DNA of 24,996 nt from SVQP01 sp045594705 (lineage in GTDB: Bacteria; Bacillota; Clostridia; Oscillospirales; CAG-272), in contig JAZNZB010000047.1 in assembly GCA_045594705.1 (NCBI GenBank), positions 1-24,996 on the forward strand, in the 5' to 3' direction. Positions 15,363 through 23,896 of this stretch are shown here, in pieces (position 1 is the first letter of the stretch; each line of letters opens with the position of its first letter). The notes beneath the pieces are model-generated. The model had not been told where the DNA came from and did not search any database. It was given only the letters and a program-made list of their open reading frames with translations. The position numbers and the translations under genes are program-made.

Positions 15363-16829
15363 ATGTTCAAACGTATTCTGATTTACTCCTTATGCGCAAT
15401 CATGCTGCTTGCCCTGCTTACAGGCTGCGTTGATAATCCGCAAGAACAAGAGTCCACGACACCCGAAGATGAGGCCGAGACCTGGATCAGCGCAGAGCTT
15501 GACCCTTTGTTTGATCTGAACGGTACCGAATTCACCATTTTGGGCTCTAACATAAACGATCTTGGCCCCGAGGAGAATTCCTCCGATCCTTTGGAGGACG
15601 CAGTTTACAGAAGAAACGACGCGCTGCAGAAAAACCTGGGCGTGACACTCAATCTGATTCAGAACCCCGATTACACCTCCTTGAGCGAAAACATCAAGAT
15701 GGACGTTTCCGCGGGTGCGGGTGAATATGGCCTTGCCTATCATCATATGGTGGACTCTGCCACGAACCTGGCTCTTGGCGGCAACCTTTACACGCTGACT
15801 GACCTGGATTACGTCGACTTTGATCAGCCCTGGTGGGACCAGGATTGTAAGAACGGATTTATGTTCGGTGACAGCATGTTCTTAATTTGCGGTGACCTTC
15901 TGCCCAGCACCATGCTGGTTTCCGCGACCATTATTTTCAATAAGAATCTGTTTGATGAGCGCAGTTGGGAATACCCCTATAACGATGCAAGAGAGGGCAC
16001 CTGGACACTGGACGACATGCTGGAGCTGACCAAGGATCAGAACAAGGACCTCAACGGTGACGGCAAGATCAACTACACCGAGGACTTTTACGGTCTGACC
16101 GGGTGGTCGCTCGACTGTGATTACAACTTCTATTTCGGCTCGGGCTGCACCATGTTCACCTTTGACGACAATCACCTGCCCGTTTACCGGGCAAACACCG
16201 ACAGACTGCAGGAGATCTACGAAAAGATCTACGAGCTGATCATCACACAGCAGGCATTCCACGTCAAGGTGGTCGAATATCTCAACAACACTACGCTGGA
16301 CGCCGCTCCCCGTGACATCTTCAAGCAAGGCAGAGCACTTTTCTTTGCAGGGTATCTGGGTGCTGCGGTCAATATGCGCGACATGGAGAACGATTTCGGC
16401 ATTCTGCCCCAACCCAAGTACGATGAAAAGCAGGAGAAATACCTCAGCTTTGTCAACGGCTCAGCCTGCGTTGCCATCGTGCCCAAGAGTCTTGGCGAGC
16501 AGGATCTCAAGATCACGGGCTACATGATGGAAGCACTTGCTTCTTCCTCTTACTACATGGTGACCGATACGCTGTACGATAAGGTGGCAAAGTCCAAGAC
16601 CGCTCGTGACCCCGAGTCAGCAGAAATGATCGACATCATCATCCGCCACAAGGTATTCGATTTCGGCTACTCACATTTCTTCCACACCACGCTTCCCTGT
16701 GCAAGTATCATTCAGACCGCACTCAACGCAAAAAATCCCTCAATCGTAAAGGAAATTACCAAGAACGAAAAGCTGACCATCAAAGAGCTGAAAAAGATCT
16801 ACGAGGCCTACGGCTACGATTACGATTGA
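15363..16829 (+). CDS. Extracellular solute-binding lipoprotein (family 1 type) with an EF-hand loop
   Basis: A 488-aa lipoprotein of the sugar-type ABC-importer binding-protein class. The signal peptide ends in lipobox LTGC with Cys22. The mature protein has the two-lobe binding-protein look: EFTILGSNINDLG at the start, EDAVYRRNDALQKNLGV, and GRALFFAGYLGAAVNMRDMENDFGILPQPKY near the middle, which is typical of Clostridia family-1 binding proteins. Residues 229-240 (DLNGDGKINYTE) match an EF-hand calcium loop at positions 1, 3, 5, 8 and 12. AAAGGA at 15347-15352 supports the start. No permease or ATPase genes are adjacent, so it is an orphan that must share a transporter encoded elsewhere. 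The ligand is unknown. Confidence 0.85.
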   Translation: MFKRILIYSLCAIMLLALLTGCVDNPQEQESTTPEDEAETWISAELDPLFDLNGTEFTILGSNINDLGPEENSSDPLEDAVYRRNDALQKNLGVTLNLIQNPDYTSLSENIKMDVSAGAGEYGLAYHHMVDSATNLALGGNLYTLTDLDYVDFDQPWWDQDCKNGFMFGDSMFLICGDLLPSTMLVSATIIFNKNLFDERSWEYPYNDAREGTWTLDDMLELTKDQNKDLNGDGKINYTEDFYGLTGWSLDCDYNFYFGSGCTMFTFDDNHLPVYRANTDRLQEIYEKIYELIITQQAFHVKVVEYLNNTTLDAAPRDIFKQGRALFFAGYLGAAVNMRDMENDFGILPQPKYDEKQEKYLSFVNGSACVAIVPKSLGEQDLKITGYMMEALASSSYYMVTDTLYDKVAKSKTARDPESAEMIDIIIRHKVFDFGYSHFFHTTLPCASIIQTALNAKNPSIVKEITKNEKLTIKELKKIYEAYGYDYD

Positions 16830-16873
16830 TCAAAATATAAAAAACAGCCCTATGGGTGTACAAAATTAGCGGA

Positions 16874-16900
16874 GAAATGGGGATGATTTATCCCCATTTC
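16874..16900 (+). terminator. Hairpin after the solute-binding lipoprotein gene
   Basis: An 11-bp perfect stem GAAATGGGGAT / ATCCCCATTTC with loop GATTT, 45 bp after the stop codon. The U-tail is poor (TGTTAG), so it may act in RNA stability as much as in termination. Confidence 0.45.
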
Positions 16901-16939
16901 TGTTAGAATGATAAAACCGACATATCCATATAAACAGTC

Positions 16940-16968
16940 GCAGGGGACGGCGCCCTCGACGTCCCGGG
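16940..16968 (+). repeat. 29-bp inverted-repeat arm, left (perfect partner at 17015-17043)
   Basis: This arm starts GCAGGGGACGGCGCCCTCG and its exact reverse complement is at 17015-17043. Spacing between arms is 46 bp. The first 27 bases recur at 24919-24945 in the same orientation as this arm. Confidence 0.95.
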
Positions 16969-17014
16969 CAGGTACAAACTAACTCATTCTTTATAAAAGG
17001 TTAGTTGCTGCTGA

Positions 17015-17043
17015 CCCGGGACGTCGAGGGCGCCGTCCCCTGC
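17015..17043 (-). repeat. 29-bp inverted-repeat arm, right
   Basis: Exact reverse complement of 16940-16968 (29 of 29 positions). Together they would form a very stable stem in RNA or a cruciform in DNA. Confidence 0.95.
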
Positions 17044-17061
17044 AGTTGTTGATTTTTTACA

Positions 17062-17104
17062 TAAAAAAACAACACGGAAACTGCTTTTGATACAGTTCCC
17101 GTGT
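17062..17104 (-). terminator. Intrinsic terminator of the rlmB-radical SAM operon
   Basis: On the minus strand ACACGGGAACTG and CAGTTTCCGTGT form a 12-bp stem with one G-T pair and a 9-nt loop, followed by TGTTTTTTTATG. It lies 43 bp after the DUF2344 stop codon and inside the composite element. Confidence 0.85.
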
Positions 17105-17146
17105 CAATTTCTCCGCTAATTCTTCAGCCCCATGGGTCTGTTTTTC

Positions 17147-17872
17147 TTATCTGAATTCCTTGTAATCCGAGGTCAGAAAACGCTCGCGCATGATGGTGTA
17201 GTGCTCGCGTGTCGGGTTTCCGCAAAGAATGCCCAATTCCCTTTTGAGTGCCGAGATCAGCAGCTCGGGGTTAAGATTCTGCGCAGAGCCGGTGGCAAGA
17301 CGCAGATCCATGACCACGCTCTTGCACTCGTCGCACCAGCCGATCTTGCTGTGATCGATCAGGGGGATCAGGTTGATTTCCTTGTCACCCGACTTGGTTT
17401 TCTTGGTCATATACAGCTCGTCTCTTGCAAGCACGGCTGCGATCTTACCGGCCAGAGCAGGGCTGCCGCCCTCGGTGCAGATCTTGACCGTATAGTCGGC
17501 AAACGCGACGTCATTTGCGTCGGTCTTTGCCTCATATGCGTCGTAAACGTACATCTCGTCGGTCAGCTCGCAGTTGAGCTGCTTGATGATATTCTCCATG
17601 GAAATCTCGCGCTCGATGCGCATATCCAGAAATTCGCAAACGCTTTCCGTACCGATAGAGAGCGGATAACCGAACGAGATCTTGGGGTGCGGGTTAAAGC
17701 CCTTGGTATACCACATGGGAATGCCCGCGCGGATCAGCACGCGGTGCAGCGTGCGCTGCAGATCCAGGTGCGACACGTACTGCAAATTCCCTTTTTTGAC
17801 AAAGCGGATTCGCACAGTCTTGGGCTGCTCAAGCATAGGAAGCTGATGCTTTGTATAACAAGTTAACATCAT
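17147..17872 (-). CDS. DUF2344 / TIGR03936 radical SAM-associated protein
   Basis: A 241-aa protein found next to, or fused to, TIGR03960 radical SAM enzymes in many Clostridia. The diagnostic N-terminal pattern is present: RIRFVKKGNLQYVSHLD, then RTLHRVLIRAGIPMWYTKGFNPHPKISFG. Its biochemical role is unknown; family context suggests it helps the radical SAM partner act on RNA or a ribosomal component, which is an inference. It overlaps the partner gene by four bases (ATGA). A strong GGGAGGT site precedes two adjacent ATG codons (17872 and 17869); the second has the better spacing. It is the last gene of the operon; rplU and rpmA, often next in relatives, are absent here. Confidence 0.87.
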   Translation of the reverse strand: MMLTCYTKHQLPMLEQPKTVRIRFVKKGNLQYVSHLDLQRTLHRVLIRAGIPMWYTKGFNPHPKISFGYPLSIGTESVCEFLDMRIEREISMENIIKQLNCELTDEMYVYDAYEAKTDANDVAFADYTVKICTEGGSPALAGKIAAVLARDELYMTKKTKSGDKEINLIPLIDHSKIGWCDECKSVVMDLRLATGSAQNLNPELLISALKRELGILCGNPTREHYTIMRERFLTSDYKEFR

Positions 17873-19728
17873 TTACCTCCCTTCGGGCAAGGCGTACGCT
17901 CGCCGCCCATGCAATTCGCTCCACAGCCCGAGCATTGCTCGCGGCAGGAGGGCGTGGTCTTTTCCTCGTAAGCCTTGGCGCGCTCACGCAGCAAGAACGC
18001 CTTGGTCACGCCACAGTCAATGATATCCCAGGGCAGCACCTCGTCAAGCCCGTATGCACGGTTGGCGTAGAACGCGGGATCAACGCCTGCCTCCTCGAAT
18101 ACCTCGATCCACTTATCGTAATCAAAGAATTCGGTCCACGCGTCAAACATAAAGCCCTTCTCATATGCCAGTGCCATGGCCTTGCAAAGGCGTCTGTCGC
18201 CTCTTGCCAATACGGCCTCCACGCGGCAGACACGGGCATCGTGGTGGGTGTATCTGACACGCTTGTCACGGTTGCATTCGCCCACGTACGCCTGCTTTTC
18301 CAGCATAGTCTCCAAGGAGTCCTGCGCCTCCCACTGGAAGGGCGTGAACGGCTTGGGAATAAAGGGCGAGACGCTGATGGTGACCTGTACGCCGCGCGAC
18401 TTGTTGCGGTTGGGATTCTTATAATACGCCACGCACACGTTGTGCGCCAGCGTAGTAATGCCCTCCAGATCCTCGTTTGTCTCGGTGGGCAAGCCCTGCA
18501 TAAAGTACAGCTTGACCGTGCTCTTACCCGCGTCAAACGCGACGTTGACTGCGCGCAAAAGGTCTGCTTCCTCCACGTTTTTGTTGATGACGTCACGCAA
18601 TCTCTGCGTGCCCGCCTCGGGGGCAAACGTCAAAGAGCCCGATCTCACCGACGCGATTCTGTCCATGAGCTCCTTGGTAAAGCTGTCCACGCGCAGCGAG
18701 GGGAGCGAAAGATTGATCATGTTTTCATCCGTCCACGCAAGCAGCTTGTCGGTCAGCTCCTCTACGCAGGTATAGTCGCTGATCGAGAGCGAGGAAAGCG
18801 AAATTTCCTCATAGCCCGTCGCTTCAAAGAGCGATTTTGCCTGGCAATCCAATGTGCCGGGCGTTTTTTCGCGCACGGGTCTGTATACCATGCCCGCCTG
18901 GCAGAAGCGACACCCGCGGATGCAGCCGCGCGCCACCTCCAGCATAATGCGGTCGTGCACGGTTTCGGTATACGGCATGACCAGCTTTTCGGGGAAATAG
19001 GCCTTGTCCATGTCCTCGCAAATCTGCTTTCTGACCTTTGCGGGCACGTCGTCGTACAAGGGGGTATAGCTCTTGATGGTGCCATCCTCGTTGTACTGCA
19101 CGTCGTACAGTGAGGGCACGTACACGCCTTGAATGGTAGCAGCAGCACGGCGCAGGAACGCCTGCTTGGTATAGCTGCCCTCCTCCTTCATTTGGATATA
19201 GAGTCTGACGATCTGCGGGAGCATTTCCTCACCCTCACCGATGTTGAACAGATCGAAAAACTCTGCCATGGGCTCGGGGTTATAGGTGCAGGGGCCGCCG
19301 CCGATGATCAAGGGGAATTCCTCTCCCCTGTCCTTGGCGTACAGCGGAATGTGCGCAAGTCCCAGCATGTTAAGCACTGTGGGATAGCACATCTCATACT
19401 GCAGGGTAAAGCCCACGAAATCGAAATCGGTCAGCGGGTCGCCCGATTCGTGTGCCCAGAGCGGGATATCATATTTGTGCATCTGCTCCTGCATATCCAC
19501 CCACGGCGCATAGCTGCGCTCACACCAGATATCCTGCTCGGCGTTCAGACGCGAATACAGGATACGCACGCCAAGATTGGACATACCGATCTCATACGTG
19601 TCGGGAAAGCAGAAAGCAAATCTCGCCTTGACGGTATTTTTATCCTTGATGATCTGACCGTATTCCCCACCCGCATATCGTCCGGGCTTTTGCACGGTCT
19701 TAAGTACTGTTGCAATTTTCTGATCCAT
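17869..19728 (-). CDS. TIGR03960 family B12-binding-domain radical SAM protein
   Basis: A 619-aa iron-sulfur enzyme. Residues ~30-180 form a cobalamin-binding-like fold (FPDTYEIGMSNLGVRILYSRLN, IIGGGPCTYNPEP). The radical SAM core starts at ~255 and carries CIRGCRFC, with cluster ligands C269, C273 and C276, then the usual YEEISLSSLSISDY region. The C-terminal tail adds five clustered cysteines (CREQC, CGANC and TPC), possibly a second metal site. The family is conserved in Clostridia near ribosome and RNA-modification genes, but its substrate is not established. It is co-transcribed with DUF2344 downstream and the large membrane protein upstream (11-bp gap). Confidence 0.9.
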   Translation of the reverse strand: MDQKIATVLKTVQKPGRYAGGEYGQIIKDKNTVKARFAFCFPDTYEIGMSNLGVRILYSRLNAEQDIWCERSYAPWVDMQEQMHKYDIPLWAHESGDPLTDFDFVGFTLQYEMCYPTVLNMLGLAHIPLYAKDRGEEFPLIIGGGPCTYNPEPMAEFFDLFNIGEGEEMLPQIVRLYIQMKEEGSYTKQAFLRRAAATIQGVYVPSLYDVQYNEDGTIKSYTPLYDDVPAKVRKQICEDMDKAYFPEKLVMPYTETVHDRIMLEVARGCIRGCRFCQAGMVYRPVREKTPGTLDCQAKSLFEATGYEEISLSSLSISDYTCVEELTDKLLAWTDENMINLSLPSLRVDSFTKELMDRIASVRSGSLTFAPEAGTQRLRDVINKNVEEADLLRAVNVAFDAGKSTVKLYFMQGLPTETNEDLEGITTLAHNVCVAYYKNPNRNKSRGVQVTISVSPFIPKPFTPFQWEAQDSLETMLEKQAYVGECNRDKRVRYTHHDARVCRVEAVLARGDRRLCKAMALAYEKGFMFDAWTEFFDYDKWIEVFEEAGVDPAFYANRAYGLDEVLPWDIIDCGVTKAFLLRERAKAYEEKTTPSCREQCSGCGANCMGGERTPCPKGGK

Positions 19729-19739
19729 ATTGTCACCTT

Positions 19740-22700
19740 TTATTTTGTCTTACGTAAATCGCCCAAAAGGCTTGTACAAGCGATCGGGATAACCAGCAGC
19801 CAAAGAGCCTGATAAAGCAGCAGTAGCAAAGGCCAGACGTACCAGATGCAACCAAGCACGGAGAGCAGCACGATCAAGGCTGTGGTCAGCACAAGATATG
19901 CAAACCGCCAGATCATGCCGATCATGCGCACGCGGCGCAGCTTACGGCAAGCCAGCAACGGCAACAGCAAATCCTCAGGGGCACGCGTTGCGATCACGCC
20001 ACAGTCCAATGTGATCTCGGCGCTGCCCTCGTATTCTCTTTGACGCTCGACCACGATCCCCGAGTCCTTGGCGCGGGTGTTGACGGTCTCCTGATTGATG
20101 CAAGGATCATAGGAAACGATCACGGGGTCAATGCCCTCGGTACGCAGCTGACGGGCACGCGACAAAAATTCGCGACGCAGCTCATAATCCACCGAATATC
20201 CTACGCGGAACACACCGTCAAATGCAAGATAGATCACGGTACTGTTCTTGTGCTTTTTATAGTTCTTTTCCATATCTCTGCGGGGCAGGCGCACGCCTCT
20301 GGCCGCAAGATAATCGTAGTCACCCATCATCACGCAGGTAATGCCGTCCATATAGAGCGTCATGCCGTTCTCACCCACACTCATGATCTCAATCTTGACG
20401 GGAGCGTCGGCCTCGGGCTTTTCTTCTCCTGCGATATTGGCAAGCGTTCCGCCCAGTGCGTGCAGCAGTACGCGGGTCTTGTCCATATAAGTACCGATAT
20501 CGCTGTCACCGCGTACCGTGATCTGCGAGGATCCGTACGCACAGAACATCTGTCCCGCATCAAACATCATAGCCTTGACGTCACGGTATTCATCGATCGC
20601 ACCCGAGCCGATGACAGCACAACCGCTTTTCATCAGCGTTTTTCCCGCCACAAATGCGGGAATGGCCGCAAAGAGCAGCATAGAAAGCGGCATTGCACCG
20701 TTGATACAGACCATAAACGCGGTCAAAGCCCCCATGCCCTGTCCCGTAGCAATATACGTTGCTACAGCGGCAGCAAGCGCGCAAACGAACAGCGCACCGT
20801 ATACCACACTCAGCGCAATTCCCTTTTCGGCAGCAGCTCCCGTGCGACGGAAGTATCCGCCCACCAGGCTGAGCTTACGAACGCGATACGCACCGGCCTG
20901 CGGTCTTGAAGCCTGCTGTTGTTCGTAAACGGGAAGGCGCGAGCCGGATACCGCATCAGCCACCTTTTCAAGACCGTATCTCGGCTTGCCCGAGCGAACG
21001 ACACGGAAGCTGCGCTCCTGATTGTACAGATTCAACACGTCCGCTATTGCACATAACGTCAGCGCAAGCACGGCAAGAGAGTTGAACATCATGTATTGCT
21101 TGCCCGACAAGAAGATCAGCACGATATCGTACAGGAAGGATGCCAGCAGCAGTAAAGCCGGCACGGAATACAGGTTATGTCGGAGCGTAAAAATACTGCG
21201 AAGGCCCTCCCAGAGTCTGCGCCACGACACAGCGGCTACCGCAAACACTGCCAGAGAAGCAAGCAACGGATATACGGGAGTGGTAATGATCCGCGGCACA
21301 CTGCCCTGCAAATAACCGATCAAGTATGCGTTATCCAACGCGATCAAGGTAAACAGGAAGGTAATGCATACAGCCAAGCGAACGATCACCCAAGGCTTTT
21401 CCCGACGGTATGCCTGTTTGATCTCAGATTCATCCGTCGCATCCATATATTCCTTGCCCTGCCATGCAAAGCAAAGCGGATCGTCACTGCCAAGGTCTTG
21501 TCCGCGCTCCTTGTGCCTTACTTTTGCACTGCGTACGCGCTCACTGCCCACCTTGCCCTTGACCTCGCGCTCATATCCGAGCGCGGCCATCATATGGATA
21601 TCCTTTTCGTCGAATTCCAAGCCCTGCTGATCCGTTTCGCCCGGCAAAACCGTCTCCTCAACGACGCGCCCCTGCATTGGGTCATCGGCAGGATACTCGC
21701 AAGCCTCTTCGGTCAACGGATCGGCCTCTTGCATCGCAATCTCGTCCGACAGATCGGATTCCTGCTGCACCACCGGTTCAGCGGATACGCGGGTGGTGGG
21801 GATATCTGCCGAATGCTCTGCGCGCATTTGTGCCTTGACAGCCTCCACCGATCTTTTCCATTCCTCCAAAGAGCCCAGCAGCATATCCACGTAGTCCTCC
21901 TCGGGCTCCGGCTCGGGCTGCTCTTCGAACGGATCTTCTGCGATATATTCGTCGCTCATGGGGAGCTCCTGCTCCTCGGTGAGCTCGGGAGATTTCTCTT
22001 CGATGAGCTCGTCCTCTTCGACCAGCTCGTCCTCTTCGATAAGCTCGTCCTCTTCGATGAGTTCTTCCTCTTCGATGAGCTCTTCCTCTTCGATCAGCTC
22101 GTCATCCTCATCCTCATCAAGCATCTGCTCCAGCTCATCCTGCGCAACCAATGCCTCGTATTCGGCAATCTCTCGCGCGTCCTCCTCATCCATTTCATCC
22201 TCGTCAAACCAAGGAAGCTCTTCCGGGGGGATCTGCTCGGACTCAGAGACGTGGTTTTCCTGCCGGAATTGCTCTGTGATCTTGGTTTCCGCCTGCTTGC
22301 GGATCTGAGCTGCGATCTCTTCGGGATCCTCTTGCGCATACTCCTCGTCTACGTCCTCGTCAATCTGTTCGTCTATGTCCTCGTCGATTTCTTCGTCGAA
22401 CTCTTCGTCTATGACTTCTTCGACCTCTTCTTCGATCTCTTCGATAAACTCTTCTTCGGTTTCATCCTCAAAGGACTCTTCGAGATCCTCTTCGGGCTCG
22501 TCATCCTCATCGGGCATGAAATCCTCGGCACTGTAAAGCTCATTGCTCTTTTTTGCAGAAGAAGGCTGATCCTTGCTCTGCTTGCCGAACATTTCTACCA
22601 GCATCTTTGCAAATGCTTCATCATCTGCGTTGGAATCGATATTCTCCCCCTCGGCACGGTCCGCATTCTCATAAGACTCTCTGAGTTTCTCTACCATTTC

Positions 22701-22742
22701 ATCCACGTTTTCCGTGGAATAGCTCTGCTTTTTCTTTGCCAA
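19740..22742 (-). CDS. Degenerate P1B-type ATPase-like membrane protein with long acidic N-terminal domain
   Basis: A ~1000-aa protein. Residues 1-~445 are soluble and very acidic, including six tandem DELIEE-type hexapeptides (~214-249). Then come eight membrane segments arranged 4 + 2 + 2, as in P1B metal pumps, with a soluble loop where the actuator domain belongs and a ~240-residue loop after segment 6. That loop starts like a P-type ATPase (segment-6 proline in NGAMPLSML, then GSGAIDEYRDVKAMMFD). D728 aligns with the phosphorylated Asp, but DKTGT reads DAGQM. The later TGDN motif reads SYDP and no GDGxND hinge is visible, so pump activity is unlikely. Start: TTG 22742 (MAKKKQSYS) follows AAAGGGGG at good distance; a GTG at 22760 has no ribosome site. 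It sits 36 bp after rlmB. Family relation is by eye only. Confidence 0.7.
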   Translation of the reverse strand: MAKKKQSYSTENVDEMVEKLRESYENADRAEGENIDSNADDEAFAKMLVEMFGKQSKDQPSSAKKSNELYSAEDFMPDEDDEPEEDLEESFEDETEEEFIEEIEEEVEEVIDEEFDEEIDEDIDEQIDEDVDEEYAQEDPEEIAAQIRKQAETKITEQFRQENHVSESEQIPPEELPWFDEDEMDEEDAREIAEYEALVAQDELEQMLDEDEDDELIEEEELIEEEELIEEDELIEEDELVEEDELIEEKSPELTEEQELPMSDEYIAEDPFEEQPEPEPEEDYVDMLLGSLEEWKRSVEAVKAQMRAEHSADIPTTRVSAEPVVQQESDLSDEIAMQEADPLTEEACEYPADDPMQGRVVEETVLPGETDQQGLEFDEKDIHMMAALGYEREVKGKVGSERVRSAKVRHKERGQDLGSDDPLCFAWQGKEYMDATDESEIKQAYRREKPWVIVRLAVCITFLFTLIALDNAYLIGYLQGSVPRIITTPVYPLLASLAVFAVAAVSWRRLWEGLRSIFTLRHNLYSVPALLLLASFLYDIVLIFLSGKQYMMFNSLAVLALTLCAIADVLNLYNQERSFRVVRSGKPRYGLEKVADAVSGSRLPVYEQQQASRPQAGAYRVRKLSLVGGYFRRTGAAAEKGIALSVVYGALFVCALAAAVATYIATGQGMGALTAFMVCINGAMPLSMLLFAAIPAFVAGKTLMKSGCAVIGSGAIDEYRDVKAMMFDAGQMFCAYGSSQITVRGDSDIGTYMDKTRVLLHALGGTLANIAGEEKPEADAPVKIEIMSVGENGMTLYMDGITCVMMGDYDYLAARGVRLPRRDMEKNYKKHKNSTVIYLAFDGVFRVGYSVDYELRREFLSRARQLRTEGIDPVIVSYDPCINQETVNTRAKDSGIVVERQREYEGSAEITLDCGVIATRAPEDLLLPLLACRKLRRVRMIGMIWRFAYLVLTTALIVLLSVLGCIWYVWPLLLLLYQALWLLVIPIACTSLLGDLRKTK
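21996..22103 (-). repeat. Six 18-bp tandem repeats inside the acidic domain
   Basis: Units of the form CTCTTCGATGAGCTCGTC (plus strand) repeat six times with few mismatches at 21996, 22014, 22032, 22050, 22068 and 22086. They keep the frame and encode DELIEE, EELIEE and DELVEE hexapeptides. Such in-frame repeats can expand or shrink by slippage without disrupting the protein. Confidence 0.9.
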
Positions 22743-22778
22743 GCCACCGCCCCCTTTCACATCAATTCATCGCACATG

Positions 22779-23654
22779 TCAGCCCTGTCTGTGCTGCTTT
22801 GCCGCCTCAGCCAAAATGACCGATGCAGCAGTAGATACGTTGAAGGAATTGACCTTTCCGTACATGGGAATGGAGGTAATGACGTCAGCCTCCTTGGTCA
22901 CCAGATCGGAAACACCGTTGCCCTCGCTGCCGAATACCAATGCGCAGGGGCCTCGGAAATCGGTCTCATAAAAGGGCTTGCCGCCTGCCTCGGCTGCAAA
23001 CACCCATACACCTTCCTTCTTAAGCATACGTACGGTTGCGCCAATATTGGACACCTTGGCAATGGCAAGATGCTCCACAGCACCTGCGGACGCCTTGGAT
23101 ACCAGCGGCGTCAGTCCTACGGCACGACGCTTGGGGATAATCAGACCGTGCGCACCGCAGCCCTCTGCACAACGGATCAGGGCGCCCAGGTTATAGGGAT
23201 CGGTAATGCCGTCTGCAATGACGATCAGAGGTGCTTCACCGCGCTCCTTGGCGATCTCCAGAATCTCCTCAGGCGTACAATACTCCTTTTGTGCCGCCAT
23301 CGCGATAATCCCCTGATGAGGCGCAAAGCCCGCCATGCGATCCATTTTATCCTTGTCCGTTTCCACGACGGGAATACCACGCTCCACTGCCATGGCAACC
23401 AGCACCACGATCGAGCCCTCGCGGTCTCCGCGTCTGACCAGGATCTTATCGATCTCACGGTCGGATTTGAGCAGCTCACGTACAGCGTTTCTGCCAATGA
23501 CAAGTCCCGAATCCTCCATTTCCTCAAGCTCGCGATCGCTGATCTGCGCAGCAGGCTTGGGAGCGTTATACTTATCGTGACGTGAATTCTTGGCGGGATG
23601 CTGCTTTGCTCCCTTTCCGTCCCGGGTCGATTTATTCTTCTTGTTGTATTCCAT
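22779..23654 (-). CDS. rlmB: 23S rRNA (guanosine-2'-O-)-methyltransferase RlmB-like (SpoU/TrmH family)
   Basis: A 291-aa SPOUT methyltransferase that would methylate the ribose of a guanosine in 23S rRNA (G2251 in E. coli numbering). It has a basic, disordered N-terminal tail (~1-45), a substrate-binding domain (~50-125), and a SpoU domain with all three motifs: DPYNLGALIRCAE (152-164), FGSEGNGVSDLV (241-252) and IPMYGKVNSFNVSTAASV (262-279), including the knot residues. The start is backed by AAAGGAA six bases upstream and the promoter at 23743-23771. It leads a four-gene operon with the P1B-like membrane protein and the radical SAM pair. Another TrmH-family specificity cannot be ruled out. 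Confidence 0.9.
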   Translation of the reverse strand: MEYNKKNKSTRDGKGAKQHPAKNSRHDKYNAPKPAAQISDRELEEMEDSGLVIGRNAVRELLKSDREIDKILVRRGDREGSIVVLVAMAVERGIPVVETDKDKMDRMAGFAPHQGIIAMAAQKEYCTPEEILEIAKERGEAPLIVIADGITDPYNLGALIRCAEGCGAHGLIIPKRRAVGLTPLVSKASAGAVEHLAIAKVSNIGATVRMLKKEGVWVFAAEAGGKPFYETDFRGPCALVFGSEGNGVSDLVTKEADVITSIPMYGKVNSFNVSTAASVILAEAAKQHRQG

Positions 23655-23742
23655 AGCGATTCCTTTCTCTTACATGTGGGCTTTTTTTAGTGATTTCCCG
23701 ACAGAATGATGATTACTTTCGAATAAATTACATACACTATTC

Positions 23743-23771
23743 ATTATATCATACCTTGTCCGTTTTGTACA
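23743..23771 (-). promoter_or_regulatory. Promoter of the rlmB operon
   Basis: On the minus strand TGTACA (23771-23766), 17-bp spacer, TATAAT (23748-23743). The -10 box is perfect. It leaves an ~80-nt leader before rlmB, in which I see no strong structure. The 332-bp divergent gap 23655-23986 otherwise holds only the amidohydrolase promoter and A+T-rich sequence. Confidence 0.7.
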
Positions 23772-23896
23772 GACTTATTTTGGAAATTTCTCATACTGCA
23801 AGGGATTTTACGTCAAAAATCGTTCGCCTGCTTGCGACAAACGCAGACACGAATTCCCATTTTCCCAAATTTTCCGATTTTACTTTGCAGATATTC

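Larger units (their letters stand above)
16845..17137. mobile_element. Composite palindromic element, MITE-like
   Basis: This 293-bp gene-free block has nested symmetry. Outermost are near-identical 13-bp direct repeats CAGCCCYATGGGT (16845-16857, 17125-17137). Inside are 15-bp perfect inverted repeats AATTAGCGGAGAAAT (16864-16878) and its complement (17107-17121). At the core are 29-bp perfect inverted arms (16940-16968, 17015-17043) beginning GCAGGGGACGGCGCC. A short ACTAAC/GTTAGT stem lies within. It encodes no protein. The layout resembles a non-autonomous inverted-repeat element with a target duplication, and the core recurs at 24919. The outer direct repeats might instead be two copies of a small terminator stem. 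Confidence 0.6.

Noticed and set aside
22743..22760. GTG start for the large membrane protein
   Set aside because: It has no ribosome site and would place the purine-rich AAAGGGGG inside the coding region; the TTG at 22742 is better spaced and gives the usual MAKKK start.
21177..23585. Plus-strand reading frame of 802 codons
   Set aside because: It is antisense to the membrane protein and rlmB; the length reflects the acidic repeat composition, and there is no promoter or ribosome site.
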